Shown: piece by piece, positions 6,438 through 15,531 of the stretch
How the letters are laid out: each line of letters opens with the position of its first letter
Position numbering within the stretch: position 1 is the first letter of the stretch
NCBI GenBank assembly: GCA_902597385.1
Contig: CACJXQ010000013.1
Location: forward strand, 1-42,556
Reading direction: 5' to 3'
Length of the DNA: 42,556 nucleotides
From: an uncultured Pseudomonadota bacterium
Lineage (GTDB): Bacteria > Pseudomonadota > Gammaproteobacteria > Ga0077536
Notes under the pieces: generated by a model
Seen by the model: the letters and a program-made list of their open reading frames with translations, nothing else
The model's database searches: none
Told to the model about the DNA's origin: nothing
Translations under genes and position numbers: made by a program

Positions 6438-9181
6438 TTTTCTGATCCCTCCGGTCTAACTTGGACAGCACAAAACTTAAATTCGGGAATTTTTCCAATT
6501 GGGTCCGTTGCAGAGTTAGTAAGAAGATTAACAGCTGCATCTCTGTAGCAAAACGCCATAAAAACCGTACGAGGCTGGATTCGACTATCAGCGCGAATTT
6601 TAGAAGATATTTTTCCTCTGCGAGATTCAATTATCACAGTTTCATCTTCTAGGAGACCAAGTTCCGTTATGTCAGTCGGGTTCAAGCTAATCACTGGATT
6701 GGGTTCTAAAGTACTTAAAACGCGCGTTCTACTTGTCATAGAACCAGTATGCCAGTGCTCTAATTGCCTTCCAGTAATAAGTATAAACGGGAATGATTCG
6801 CAGGGTAACTCGTCAGCTTTTGTATAATCTGCTGGACTGAAGCGAGCTTTCCCCGATGGGGTTGGGAAATTGTCTTGGAATAGAACAGATTCACTTTTCC
6901 GCTCATCGGCATTATAAGGATAGGTTAAGGAATTTTGCTTACTAAGGTTTTCCCATGATATTCCGGAGATTGAATCATTGGCGGCGCGAAGTTCGTCGAA
7001 GATTTCTTGAACGTTAGCGTAATTCCAGTTAAGTCCAAGCTTTTTCCCCATATTTTCTATGATCCAAATATCTTGCTTGGCGTCACCTGGGGGATCTAGT
7101 GCTTGTCTCCCTATTTGGACTCTTCTATCTGTATTAGTGAAAGAGCCAGTTTTTTCGGGGAAAGCTGAAGCGGGGAGGATAACATCAGCAAATCCTGCAG
7201 TTTCGGTAAAAAAGATATCCTGAACAACAAGATGGTCCAACTGACTGAAAGCTGTTCTTGCGTGATTTAAATCAGGATCAGACATAGCAGGGTTTTCTCC
7301 CATGATATACATCCCTCTGATATTTTTGTTGAGAGCGGCCTGAGTCATTTCGGTCACGGTAAGCCCAGGCTCAGGATCCAGACTGACATTCCATAAGTGT
7401 TCAAATCGGCTTCGATTAGTTTTGTCGTTTACAGCAAGGTAATTCGGGTAAACCATGGGGATCAGCCCGGAATCAGATGCGCCTTGAACGTTATTTTGAC
7501 CTCTAAGTGGATGAATGCCCGTTCCAGAACGTCCAATTTGACCGCATAACAGAGCCAAGGAGATCAGACATCTGGCGTTATCGGTTCCGTGAATGTGCTG
7601 GGAGATGCCCATGCCCCAAAAGATCATGGCACTTTTTGCATTAGCGTAAAGTCTAGCAACAGCTTCAATCTCTTGTGCTGTTACTCCGCAAATCGGAGCA
7701 ACCTTTTTGGGAGAATAACTCTTGACGCATCTACGCAATTTTTCGAAGTCTATAGTTCTTTTGTCGATGAATTCAAAATCATAGAGTTTCTCTTTAATAA
7801 TTACGTGCATGAGTGAATTTAGGAGGGCCACATCGGTGTCGGGTGTCAGTTGGAAAAAGTGTTCTGCATGACGCGTAAGTTCAGAGCGATAGGGATCTAT
7901 CACAACTATCTTTGTTCCATTCTTCGCAGCATTTTTCATAAATGTCGCGGCGACCGGATGGTTAACAGTGGGCTTAGCTCCTATAATTATTGCGACTTCG
8001 GCTTTGAGGACGTCGCTTACCTGGTTGGAGACCGCAGCCGATCCCAAAATTTCCAACATCGCGGCGACTGAAGACGCGTGACATAACCTAGTACAATGGT
8101 CGACATTATTCGTACCGAATCCGGTCCGGATGAGTTTTTGGAATAGATAGGCTTCCTCATTAGACCCTTTGGCTGAGCCTAATCCAGCTAGAGCACGCGG
8201 ACCAAATTCTTCTTTAATGTCAGAAAATCCTTTTGACGCAATTTCTAAAGCTTCCTCCCAAGTTGTTTCTCGAAAGTAGTTTAAAATGTCACTTTGCTCT
8301 AGTAACTCCGATGTCTTTTGAGCGTCGGCTAATCTAACGAGCGGGCGTGTCAATCTATCTTTGTGATGGATATAGTCAAACCCGTACCTACCTTTCACAC
8401 ATAACCTCGACTCGTTAGAAGGACCATTTTGTCCTGTGACTGAGGCTATCTTGTTTTCGAAAATATTGAATTTCAATAGACATCCCACCCCACAATAGGG
8501 GCAAAGGGAATCTACCGTTTTATTAGGGTTGATTTTCTCAGGGACGGTTTTGGAAGTGAGTGCATCTGTAGGACAAGCCTGAACACATTCTCCGCATGTC
8601 ACACAGCTGCTGTCCCCCAATTGATCATGGATATCAAATATTATCTTTGTTGAGGATCCTCTCTCAGCTAAACCGATAACATCATTAGCTTGTTCATCGC
8701 GACAAGCTCGCAAACATCGGGTGCATTTTATACACTGATTTAAATCGACCTTTATCGCAGGATTTGTTGTGTCAATAGCATCCGCAGAATGTTCCCGAAG
8801 AGGAAATCGGTTCTTGGTGATTTTAAGGTGTTTCATCCAAAGTTTTAATTCAGACGGTCTTTCTTCTTTTTCCAAAACTTTACCGCCTAGGTCAGCCTCT
8901 AAGAGTTCTAGAACCAGGTGTTGATTAAGCCTCACGCGCTGAGAGGAGGTAGTCACATCCATACCATCTATTGGAAATCTGCAACAGGCAGGAGCCAGCA
9001 CACGTTCTCCTTTTATTTCTACCATACAGGACCTGCAATTGCCATCTGGTTTGTATCCTTCCTTGAAGCATAAGTGTGGGATTTTAATCGTGTTTTTTTT
9101 CGCGATCTCTAATATTGTTTCCTTTCCATTTGTCTCAATAGTTCGTCCATCTAATACAAATCTGAAAGTACTATCTGGCAT
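6434..9181 (-). CDS. fdsA: Formate dehydrogenase, molybdenum catalytic subunit (FdsA-like)
   Basis: A 915-residue cytoplasmic catalytic subunit of an NAD-linked formate dehydrogenase (formate to CO2). Domains in order: an N-terminal [2Fe-2S] ferredoxin domain (Cys38, Cys49, Cys52, Cys66 or 67), two [4Fe-4S] clusters (Cys150/153/156/160 and Cys193/196/199/203), the molybdopterin-domain [4Fe-4S] cluster (CPYCGVGC at 227-234 plus Cys261), and the bis-MGD domain. Cys367 in CTRLCHAS aligns with the Mo ligand that is selenocysteine in E. coli FdhF, so this is the cysteine type. The molybdopterin-dinucleotide-binding region near the C-terminus (LITGRQLEHWHTGSMT) is present. The start overlaps the end of the upstream fused subunit by 11 bp, indicating translational coupling. 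No fdhD, fdsD or transporter gene is adjacent. Confidence 0.92.
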   Translation of the reverse strand: MPDSTFRFVLDGRTIETNGKETILEIAKKNTIKIPHLCFKEGYKPDGNCRSCMVEIKGERVLAPACCRFPIDGMDVTTSSQRVRLNQHLVLELLEADLGGKVLEKEERPSELKLWMKHLKITKNRFPLREHSADAIDTTNPAIKVDLNQCIKCTRCLRACRDEQANDVIGLAERGSSTKIIFDIHDQLGDSSCVTCGECVQACPTDALTSKTVPEKINPNKTVDSLCPYCGVGCLLKFNIFENKIASVTGQNGPSNESRLCVKGRYGFDYIHHKDRLTRPLVRLADAQKTSELLEQSDILNYFRETTWEEALEIASKGFSDIKEEFGPRALAGLGSAKGSNEEAYLFQKLIRTGFGTNNVDHCTRLCHASSVAAMLEILGSAAVSNQVSDVLKAEVAIIIGAKPTVNHPVAATFMKNAAKNGTKIVVIDPYRSELTRHAEHFFQLTPDTDVALLNSLMHVIIKEKLYDFEFIDKRTIDFEKLRRCVKSYSPKKVAPICGVTAQEIEAVARLYANAKSAMIFWGMGISQHIHGTDNARCLISLALLCGQIGRSGTGIHPLRGQNNVQGASDSGLIPMVYPNYLAVNDKTNRSRFEHLWNVSLDPEPGLTVTEMTQAALNKNIRGMYIMGENPAMSDPDLNHARTAFSQLDHLVVQDIFFTETAGFADVILPASAFPEKTGSFTNTDRRVQIGRQALDPPGDAKQDIWIIENMGKKLGLNWNYANVQEIFDELRAANDSISGISWENLSKQNSLTYPYNADERKSESVLFQDNFPTPSGKARFSPADYTKADELPCESFPFILITGRQLEHWHTGSMTSRTRVLSTLEPNPVISLNPTDITELGLLEDETVIIESRRGKISSKIRADSRIQPRTVFMAFCYRDAAVNLLTNSATDPIGKIPEFKFCAVQVRPEGSEN

Positions 9182-10844
9182 CGCGAATCTCCCGCTTAAA
9201 ATATTTTAAGACTGACCGTAACGGGTTAGAGGCCGCTTGTCCTAGGCCACAGATGGAGGAGTCTTCCATAACTGTTGCGAGGTCCTCAAGTACGCCAATT
9301 TTCCAATTCTCAGAGGACATTAATTGAACGGCTTTATTTGTCCCAACTCTACAGGGCGTGCATTGTCCACAGCTTTCTCTGGCAAAAAACTTCATTGCAT
9401 TTACCGCAGAGTCTTTAGCTTTATCACTTGATGATAGGACAATCATGGCTGCAGAGCCTATAAAGCAGCCTGTGTTTTCTAGAGAGTCAAAGTCTAATGG
9501 TAGATCTGCTTTTGAGGCTGGCAAAATACCGCCCGATGCACCTCCGGGGAAATATCCGTAAAACGTATGTCCTTCTAGCATTCCACCGCAGTAATTTTCT
9601 ATGAGTTCTTTTGCTGTCGTGCCTGCTGGAGCAATATAGACGCCCGGGTTCCTTACTCTACCGCTTACCGAGTAGCTCCTAAGGCCTTTTCTTCCTTTGT
9701 GTCCTTGAGATGTGAACCAATCGGGTGATTTTTCGATAATTTCTCGAATCCAATACAGAGTCTCCATATTGTGTGCCAGGGTGGGTTTGCCAAATAGACC
9801 TTTTTCCGCGATGTAAGGAGGTCTGTGACGAGGCATACCCCGCTTTCCTTCCAAGGATTCTAAAAGAGCAGATTCTTCTCCACAGATATAAGCCCCGGCA
9901 CCTCTTCGGAATTCTATTTTTGGTACAAAGAACGTGTCGCTTTTGACCAGGAGGTTAATCTCGCGCTGCAGAGTAAGCCTGCAACCGGCGTATTCGTCTC
10001 TAAGGTAAATGTAGCAAGTCTCAGCGGAAATAGCCCAAGCCGCTATAAGCATGCCCTCTAGGAACCTGTGGGGATCTTTCTCTAGAAAAAAACGGTCTTT
10101 GAATGTGCCGGGTTCACCTTCATCAATGTTTACTACTAAAATTCTTGGCGCTGGCTGCTGTCTTACGATCTCCCATTTTTTTGCCGTGGGGAAACCAGCT
10201 CCACCGAGCCCTCGTAGATTTGATCTGGATAAATTTTTTATAATCTCTTCAACTGAACGTGATCCGTTTAAACAATCCTTATAGATTGAATATCCATTTG
10301 CATTACAGTATTCTTGAAAAGAGAAACATTTCGGCTGATCAGGAGCGACTACATTAGCTTCTATGGCTTTATTTATCTTTTCGATTGACGCATGTTCTAT
10401 AACATTTTGTCCATAAACTGCAACAGGTGCTCGATCGCATCTCCCGACACATGACACCCTTTGTATGCTTAAATCTTTGTGAACGTTTTTACCTTTGATG
10501 GCCTCAATCAATTGCTCAGAGCCAAACAAATCACATGTAATCGAATCGCAAATTTTTATTGACCTTTTAGGGGCATCCATAGTGCGGTCTTGGACAACAA
10601 TAAAATGGTGATAGAAAGTAGCTACCTCATAAACTTCGCTCATGGAGAGTTTCATGAGATTGGCCAGGGCGCCTATCTGTTTACTATCGATACAACCATA
10701 TTTATCTTGAATAATGTGGAGATATTCAATCAGTAGATCGCGTCTATTCGGATCAGGGGATACAAGGTCGTTAATTTCTTTCCTGACCTTCAGATCGGTA
10801 CGTCTTCCTCTCCTTTTCGAAGGTGCTTTTTTATCCCTGTTCAT
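9171..10844 (-). CDS. Formate dehydrogenase NADH-side subunit, FdsG-FdsB (NuoE-NuoF) fusion
   Basis: A 557-residue fusion of two subunits that are separate in classical FdsGBA. Residues 1-165 are NuoE/FdsG-like with a thioredoxin-fold [2Fe-2S] site, Cys99, Cys104, Cys132 and Cys136. Residues about 200-557 are NuoF/FdsB-like: the FMN/NAD loop GLGGAGFPTAKKW (212-224), NIDEGEPGTFKDR (239-251), GAYICGEESALLESLEG (317-333), and the [4Fe-4S] ligands Cys492, Cys495, Cys498 (ESCGQCTPC) and Cys532. It should accept electrons from the FdsA iron-sulfur chain and reduce NAD+. First gene of the two-gene minus-strand operon, with no clear ribosome site before ATG 10842-10844. Such fusions are known in other bacteria. 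Confidence 0.93.
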   Translation of the reverse strand: MNRDKKAPSKRRGRRTDLKVRKEINDLVSPDPNRRDLLIEYLHIIQDKYGCIDSKQIGALANLMKLSMSEVYEVATFYHHFIVVQDRTMDAPKRSIKICDSITCDLFGSEQLIEAIKGKNVHKDLSIQRVSCVGRCDRAPVAVYGQNVIEHASIEKINKAIEANVVAPDQPKCFSFQEYCNANGYSIYKDCLNGSRSVEEIIKNLSRSNLRGLGGAGFPTAKKWEIVRQQPAPRILVVNIDEGEPGTFKDRFFLEKDPHRFLEGMLIAAWAISAETCYIYLRDEYAGCRLTLQREINLLVKSDTFFVPKIEFRRGAGAYICGEESALLESLEGKRGMPRHRPPYIAEKGLFGKPTLAHNMETLYWIREIIEKSPDWFTSQGHKGRKGLRSYSVSGRVRNPGVYIAPAGTTAKELIENYCGGMLEGHTFYGYFPGGASGGILPASKADLPLDFDSLENTGCFIGSAAMIVLSSSDKAKDSAVNAMKFFARESCGQCTPCRVGTNKAVQLMSSENWKIGVLEDLATVMEDSSICGLGQAASNPLRSVLKYFKREIRDAR

Positions 10845-10950
10845 GGTTCAATATAACTGAAAAATATTACTTTATAAAGAGCGATGGGATTTGATGATAA
10901 AGCGCAGTGGTAGGTGTTTAGTTGTAGCCTAAACCTGGCTTTGGGAATAG

Positions 10951-10986
10951 CCTGTTCCCGCAGAGCTGTGTTTCAACGGGAACAGG
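10951..10986. repeat. Perfect 10-bp inverted repeat (hairpin) between nrdB and the formate dehydrogenase operon
   Basis: CCTGTTCCCG at 10951-10960 pairs exactly with CGGGAACAGG at 10977-10986 around a 16-base loop. It lies 80 bp beyond the nrdB stop and about 106 bp upstream of the FdsGB start. There is no T-run after it on either strand, so it is not a typical intrinsic terminator. It could be an RNA 3'-end stabiliser, a Rho-assisted terminator for nrdB, or an operator for the formate dehydrogenase operon. Confidence 0.55.
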
Positions 10987-11066
10987 GATTTACGGAAGGA
11001 GTACTCTAGAAATGTTGCGCTTAGTTAGTGGCTTCTAGTATCTTTGTGAAGTTCGAAAAGTCACCT

Positions 11067-12305
11067 TTAATCCCAACTCAGGGCCCCTCCCGTTTGGTAC
11101 TCAGTGACTCGAGTTTCAAAAAAATTCTTTTCTTTCTGCAAATCCATCACTTCACTCATCCAAGGGAAAGGGTTTGTAGCGCCTGGGTAAGGTTCAGATA
11201 GTCCTATTTGTGCGCATCTTCTGTTTGCAATAAAACCTAGGTAGTCTTCGAACATGTTGGCGTTTAAACCAAGTATACCTCTTGGCATTGTATCGTGTGC
11301 GTAGGCGACCTCTAGCTTTACAGCTTCTTTGACTAGAGTTTTCATTTCTTCTTGGAAAGCACTTGTCCAAAGCTCAGGATTTTCAACTTTTATCTGGTTG
11401 ATTACGTCTATTCCGAAGTTCATGTGCATCGATTCATCTCTAAGTATGTATTGGAATTGTTCTGCTACTCCTGTCATTTTATTCCTTCTTCCCATCGATA
11501 GAACTTGCACGAATCCTACGTAGAAAAATATACCTTCAAACACCACATAGAAAGCAATTAAATCCCTCAACAGTCTTTGATCGTCCGCTAAGGTTCCCGT
11601 AGAAAAATCTGGGTCACCTAGGCTATCTGTGAATTTTAAAGCCCAAGCAGCTTTTTCATGCACTGAAGGAACTTCCCGGTACATATTGAAGATTTCTGCC
11701 TCGTCTAGACCTAAGCTTTCTATACAGTATTGGTAGGCATGCGTGTGCAAAGCTTCTTCAAAAGCCTGCCGCAACAGATATTGCCTGCATTCGGGATTAG
11801 TTATATGTCTGTACACCGCTAGCACTAAGTTATTGGCGACGAGCGAATCGGCTGTTGAGAAAAACCCTAAATTCCTTTTTATGATTAGTCGTTCATCCTC
11901 GGTAAGCCCGTCTGTACTCTTCCATAGATTGATATCAGCATTCATATTGATCTCTTGTGGCATCCAATGGTTAGCACATGCATCTAGATATTTTTGCCAT
12001 GCCCACTTGTATTTGAAAGGAACAAGCTGATTTAAATCTGCTCGGCAATTAATCATCTTTTTGTCGTCTACTGCTAAGCGTTTTGCGCCGAATTCTAATT
12101 CCTCCAGACCGGTAACGCTTTGAGGTTCTTCATGGGTGTGAGCGCCTTTCTCGGAGTTTGTATCTGCACCCGTGCGCGCATTTATCACATTTTTTTGTTT
12201 TGATCCCTCAACCACAATTTGGTTTTTTTCTTCGATCAATAAATTCCCTGGTTGTGGGTTTTCTTTGGTTTTGTTTAGTCCTATCGGATCATCCCAATTT
12301 AACAT
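11067..12305 (-). CDS. nrdB: Class Ia ribonucleoside-diphosphate reductase, beta subunit
   Basis: The 412-residue radical-generating subunit of aerobic ribonucleotide reductase. Diiron ligands and radical site are visible: Asp153 in [10 protein letters not shown], Glu184 and His187 in EEALHTHAY, the radical Tyr191 four residues after that His, and the second-half motif [10 protein letters not shown]. The C-terminal tail [17 protein letters not shown] is the segment that docks onto NrdA. The protein has the long, low-complexity N-terminal extension (about 80 residues) and the [16 protein letters not shown] motif typical of the Pseudomonas-type NrdB. It is 18 bp downstream of nrdA in the same operon and so should share the NrdR control upstream of nrdA. 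Confidence 0.97.
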   Translation of the reverse strand: MLNWDDPIGLNKTKENPQPGNLLIEEKNQIVVEGSKQKNVINARTGADTNSEKGAHTHEEPQSVTGLEELEFGAKRLAVDDKKMINCRADLNQLVPFKYKWAWQKYLDACANHWMPQEINMNADINLWKSTDGLTEDERLIIKRNLGFFSTADSLVANNLVLAVYRHITNPECRQYLLRQAFEEALHTHAYQYCIESLGLDEAEIFNMYREVPSVHEKAAWALKFTDSLGDPDFSTGTLADDQRLLRDLIAFYVVFEGIFFYVGFVQVLSMGRRNKMTGVAEQFQYILRDESMHMNFGIDVINQIKVENPELWTSAFQEEMKTLVKEAVKLEVAYAHDTMPRGILGLNANMFEDYLGFIANRRCAQIGLSEPYPGATNPFPWMSEVMDLQKEKNFFETRVTEYQTGGALSWD

Positions 12306-12323
12306 TTGATTGCCTCTTTAAGT

Positions 12324-15296
12324 TTACTGACATGCTTCGCAGTCTGGATCCAAAATGGAGCATGAATTAGGTTCTGACAATAGCGATTGATCGGTTTGTT
12401 CTTTTGCTACTGCGTTTAATTTGTTGTCTGCTAGGGTGCTTTTTTCGACATGTGTTGCGCCTATCGTCCTTAGATAATAAGTTGTTTTTAGACCTCTGAC
12501 CCACGCTAATTTATAGAGATTATCCATTTTTGAGCCATTTGGTTCCGACATGTAAAGGTTTAAGGATTGGGCTTGGTCGAGCCATTTTTGTCTTCTCGAA
12601 CCCGCTTCTACAAGCCATCTGGGATCGATTTCGAAGGCCGTTTTATACAGTGTCTTTAAATCTTCGGGAATCCTATCTATTTGGCTTAAGCTACCGTCGT
12701 AGTATTTTAAGTCGTTCACCATTACGTCGTCCCAAAGATTTCTCTCCTTAAGGTCTTTGACTAGACTCATGTTTACTACTGTAAAGTCCCCCGATAGGTT
12801 GGATTTAACAAATAAGTTCTGATAAGTAGGTTCTATCGATTGGCTCACGCCGCAAATATTAGAGATTGTTGCCGTTGGCGCAATAGCTAAACAATTGGAG
12901 TTACGCATACCAATGTTTTTTACTCGGCTCCTTAAATCTCCCCAATTCAAACTGCTGCTAGAGTCCATCTCGAGGTAGCCTTCTCTATCAGTTTTTAAAA
13001 GTTCTATGGAATCTATGGGTAAGATCCCTTTGCTCCAAAGTGAACCCTGAAAACTCTTATACGCTCCCCGCTCCTCTGCTAGATCTGTGGAGGCCTTTAT
13101 CGCGAAATAACTTATGGTTTCCATCGATGAATCTGCAAATTCGACAGCCTCTTCAGATGAATAAGATATGCGCATATTATAGAGTGCGTCCTGAAAGCCC
13201 ATTATTCCCATGCCAATGGGTCGGTGCTTGAGATTAGACGCTCTCGCTGTTGGTACACTGTAGTAGTTATAGTCGATCACGTTATCTAGCATTCGCATCG
13301 CGACGTTTATGGTTTTTTCCAATTTATCTTTGTTCAACTCTTTCCCTGAAAGATGCTGTAAGATATTTATAGAACCCAGATTACAAACTGCTATTTCTTG
13401 CTCTGCCTTTGTATTAAGAGTTATCTCTGTGCATAGATTTGAGCTGTGGACAACACCAGCATGCTGTTGTGGAGACCTTAGATTTGCTGCATCTTTAAAA
13501 GTTATCCAAGGATGTCCTGTTTCAAAGAGCATCCCAAGCATCTTTCTCCAAAGCTCGACGGCCTTCACCGTTTTAAAATTACGAATCAAACCCTCTGCTG
13601 CTTGTTTTTCGTAATTTTCATAGGCTTCTTGAAAGTCTTTTCCTGTTAAGTCATGAAGATCTGGCACATCGTCTGGTGAAAATAATGTCCAATCCCTTTC
13701 TTCCGCCACTCTTTTCATGAAGAGATCTGGTACCCAGTTGGCTGTGTTCATGTCGTGGGTGCGTCTTCGGTCATCTCCAGTGTTTTTCCGTAGCTCTACG
13801 AACTCTTCTACGTCTAGATGCCAGGTTTCTAAGTAAGCACACATAGCGCCCTTCCTCTTGCCCCCCTGATTTACCGCAACAGCAGTATCGTTTGCTACTT
13901 TAAGAAAGGGTACTACTCCTTGAGACTTCCCATTAGTGCCTTTGATAGAGGCGCCCATAGCTCGGACCGGCGTCCAGTCGTTTCCAAGCCCGCCGGCATA
14001 CTTTGAGAGAAGTGCATCATCTTTGATTGCTCCGAAAATGCCGTCTAAATCATCCGGGACAGTGGTTAGGTAGCATGAAGACAATTGTGGTCTGAGGGTT
14101 CCGGAGTTGAAAAGTGTAGGTGTTGAGCTCATAAAATCAAAAGAGGACAGCAAGTTATAAAATTTAATTGTCCAATACTCCGAATCAATTTCGTTAATTG
14201 CCAAACCCATAGCAACTCTCATGAAGAAAGCTTGCGGTAGTTCTAATCTTGTTTCTTCCTCTTTGAGAAAGTATCGATCATATAGAGTTTGTAGCCCGAG
14301 GTAATTGAAATTGAAATCCCTTTCCGGAACTATGGCATCACCTAGCTTTTGTAGATCGTAGTTACCCAACCGTGGGTCTAATAATTCCAAATCGATTGAT
14401 CGCTTTATATATTGCTCAAAGTAACTTGGATATATATCTACGATCTCTTTTTGAGTTGCTTCGACTTTCCTTCCGTTTAAAAGAGAGAGTGTTTCCCTTC
14501 TGAGATTATCCAGTAATAGTCTAGCTGCCACGTAGGTGTAATTGGGCTCCTTCTCTATAAAGGTTCTTGCACTCATGGTTGCAGCGCTAGCTACATCCGC
14601 CTCAGCTACTCCATCGAACAGAGAGCGTTTCATCTCCTCAAACACTGCGTAGGCATCTGTTCCTTCGATGTTTTCGCAAGATTCGACCATAATAGTTCGT
14701 AATCTCTCTTCGTCTAATGGTAGATGGGAACCGTCTGCTTGTTTGACCTTTATTTTGTTTGTTTGCTGGTGTTCCTCTGCCTTATTAGGTTGGGCCTCTG
14801 CTCTTTTTTCTGCTCTTTGCTCTCTATATAAAACATAAGCGCGTGCCACCTTTTGTTGTCCGGCTCTCATTAGACCTAGTTCTACCTGATCCTGAATATC
14901 TTCTATATGTACTGCTCCGCCGTTCGGCATATTTCTTGTAACAGCTTTCGCAACCTGGTCAGCTATCCCTTCTACTTCTCGGTGGATCCGGCTAGAAGCG
15001 GCTCCAGTCTGGCCCTCTACGGCAATAAAAGCTTTTGTAATAGCTACCTTTATTTTGCTAGAGTCAAATCCAGTGACCTTACCATTTCTCCTGATCACCT
15101 TATATCCGCCTGGTGCTGTGGCGGATATCGCTATTTTTTCGTCCGAAAAAGTTTCTTCCTCTCGATCTTTGCTTCCAAGGTTCTGGGACTTATTGGTGTT
15201 CTCTCCAGCAGTCATAGTGGTCTCAGATTCCATTAGCTTAGGTTCCCCCTTCAAAGTTGATGGTGTGTTTCCTCTTGATAGATTTGTTGTGGTCAC
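12324..15296 (-). CDS. nrdA: Class Ia ribonucleoside-diphosphate reductase, alpha subunit
   Basis: The 990-residue catalytic subunit reducing NDPs to dNDPs. Residues about 65-170 are one ATP-cone (VIRRNGKVTGFDSSKIKVAI), followed by a second ATP-cone-like unit (about 180-275); this tandem arrangement and length match Pseudomonas-type NrdA and imply dATP feedback control. The active-site cysteines are seen in SSCYLTTVPDD, NLCTEITL (with the Asn and Glu of the NxCxE motif) and AVCNLGSIN. The C-terminal redox cysteines are in the final DPDCEACQ. The start is taken as GTG 15294-15296; an internal ATG about 22 residues in (MESETTMT), preceded by a G-rich stretch, is an alternative that leaves all domains intact. 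First gene of nrdAB. Confidence 0.97.
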   Translation of the reverse strand: MTTTNLSRGNTPSTLKGEPKLMESETTMTAGENTNKSQNLGSKDREEETFSDEKIAISATAPGGYKVIRRNGKVTGFDSSKIKVAITKAFIAVEGQTGAASSRIHREVEGIADQVAKAVTRNMPNGGAVHIEDIQDQVELGLMRAGQQKVARAYVLYREQRAEKRAEAQPNKAEEHQQTNKIKVKQADGSHLPLDEERLRTIMVESCENIEGTDAYAVFEEMKRSLFDGVAEADVASAATMSARTFIEKEPNYTYVAARLLLDNLRRETLSLLNGRKVEATQKEIVDIYPSYFEQYIKRSIDLELLDPRLGNYDLQKLGDAIVPERDFNFNYLGLQTLYDRYFLKEEETRLELPQAFFMRVAMGLAINEIDSEYWTIKFYNLLSSFDFMSSTPTLFNSGTLRPQLSSCYLTTVPDDLDGIFGAIKDDALLSKYAGGLGNDWTPVRAMGASIKGTNGKSQGVVPFLKVANDTAVAVNQGGKRKGAMCAYLETWHLDVEEFVELRKNTGDDRRRTHDMNTANWVPDLFMKRVAEERDWTLFSPDDVPDLHDLTGKDFQEAYENYEKQAAEGLIRNFKTVKAVELWRKMLGMLFETGHPWITFKDAANLRSPQQHAGVVHSSNLCTEITLNTKAEQEIAVCNLGSINILQHLSGKELNKDKLEKTINVAMRMLDNVIDYNYYSVPTARASNLKHRPIGMGIMGFQDALYNMRISYSSEEAVEFADSSMETISYFAIKASTDLAEERGAYKSFQGSLWSKGILPIDSIELLKTDREGYLEMDSSSSLNWGDLRSRVKNIGMRNSNCLAIAPTATISNICGVSQSIEPTYQNLFVKSNLSGDFTVVNMSLVKDLKERNLWDDVMVNDLKYYDGSLSQIDRIPEDLKTLYKTAFEIDPRWLVEAGSRRQKWLDQAQSLNLYMSEPNGSKMDNLYKLAWVRGLKTTYYLRTIGATHVEKSTLADNKLNAVAKEQTDQSLLSEPNSCSILDPDCEACQ

Positions 15297-15330
15297 TTAG
15301 GCTTTCGTAAATGACAACACCTTTTTATCA

Positions 15331-15377
15331 CCACTATAGAGAGTGGTCAATAGCAATTTAACCACAATATGCTGTGC
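15331..15377 (-). promoter_or_regulatory. Paired NrdR boxes upstream of nrdAB
   Basis: Two copies of the NrdR operator, consensus core CACWATATATWGTG, are present: CACTATAGAGAGTG at 15332-15345 and CACAATATGCTGTG at 15363-15376, each matching 12 of 14 core positions. Their offset is 31 bp, the roughly three-helical-turn spacing typical of NrdR-controlled promoters. They lie 36-80 bp upstream of the nrdA start. NrdR is the ATP/dATP-sensing repressor of ribonucleotide reductase genes; its own gene is not in this window. Confidence 0.88.
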
Positions 15378-15415
15378 GTTAGGTGTATATCTAGGGTTTA
15401 AAAAGGGGTAAAACC

Positions 15416-15424
15416 TGTGGATAA
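15416..15424 (-). promoter_or_regulatory. DnaA box upstream of nrdA
   Basis: TGTGGATAA on the plus strand reads TTATCCACA on the minus strand, a perfect match to the DnaA box, about 120 bp upstream of nrdA. DnaA is known to bind and regulate the E. coli nrdAB promoter, which makes this site credible. A single 9-mer can occur by chance, so function is an inference from position. Confidence 0.6.
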
Positions 15425-15531
15425 TATGCGAGTAAGAAATTTAAACGATTTAATTCATTTACATATCAAGAACTTCCCCCCTAAAGCTAGTTAGGCGATA
15501 CTTTGGGGATTACTATTTCAACGAGGCTTCT

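Noticed and set aside
6434-9181. Selenocysteine in the formate dehydrogenase
   Set aside because: No in-frame TGA is needed; the Mo-ligand position is a normal Cys codon (Cys367).
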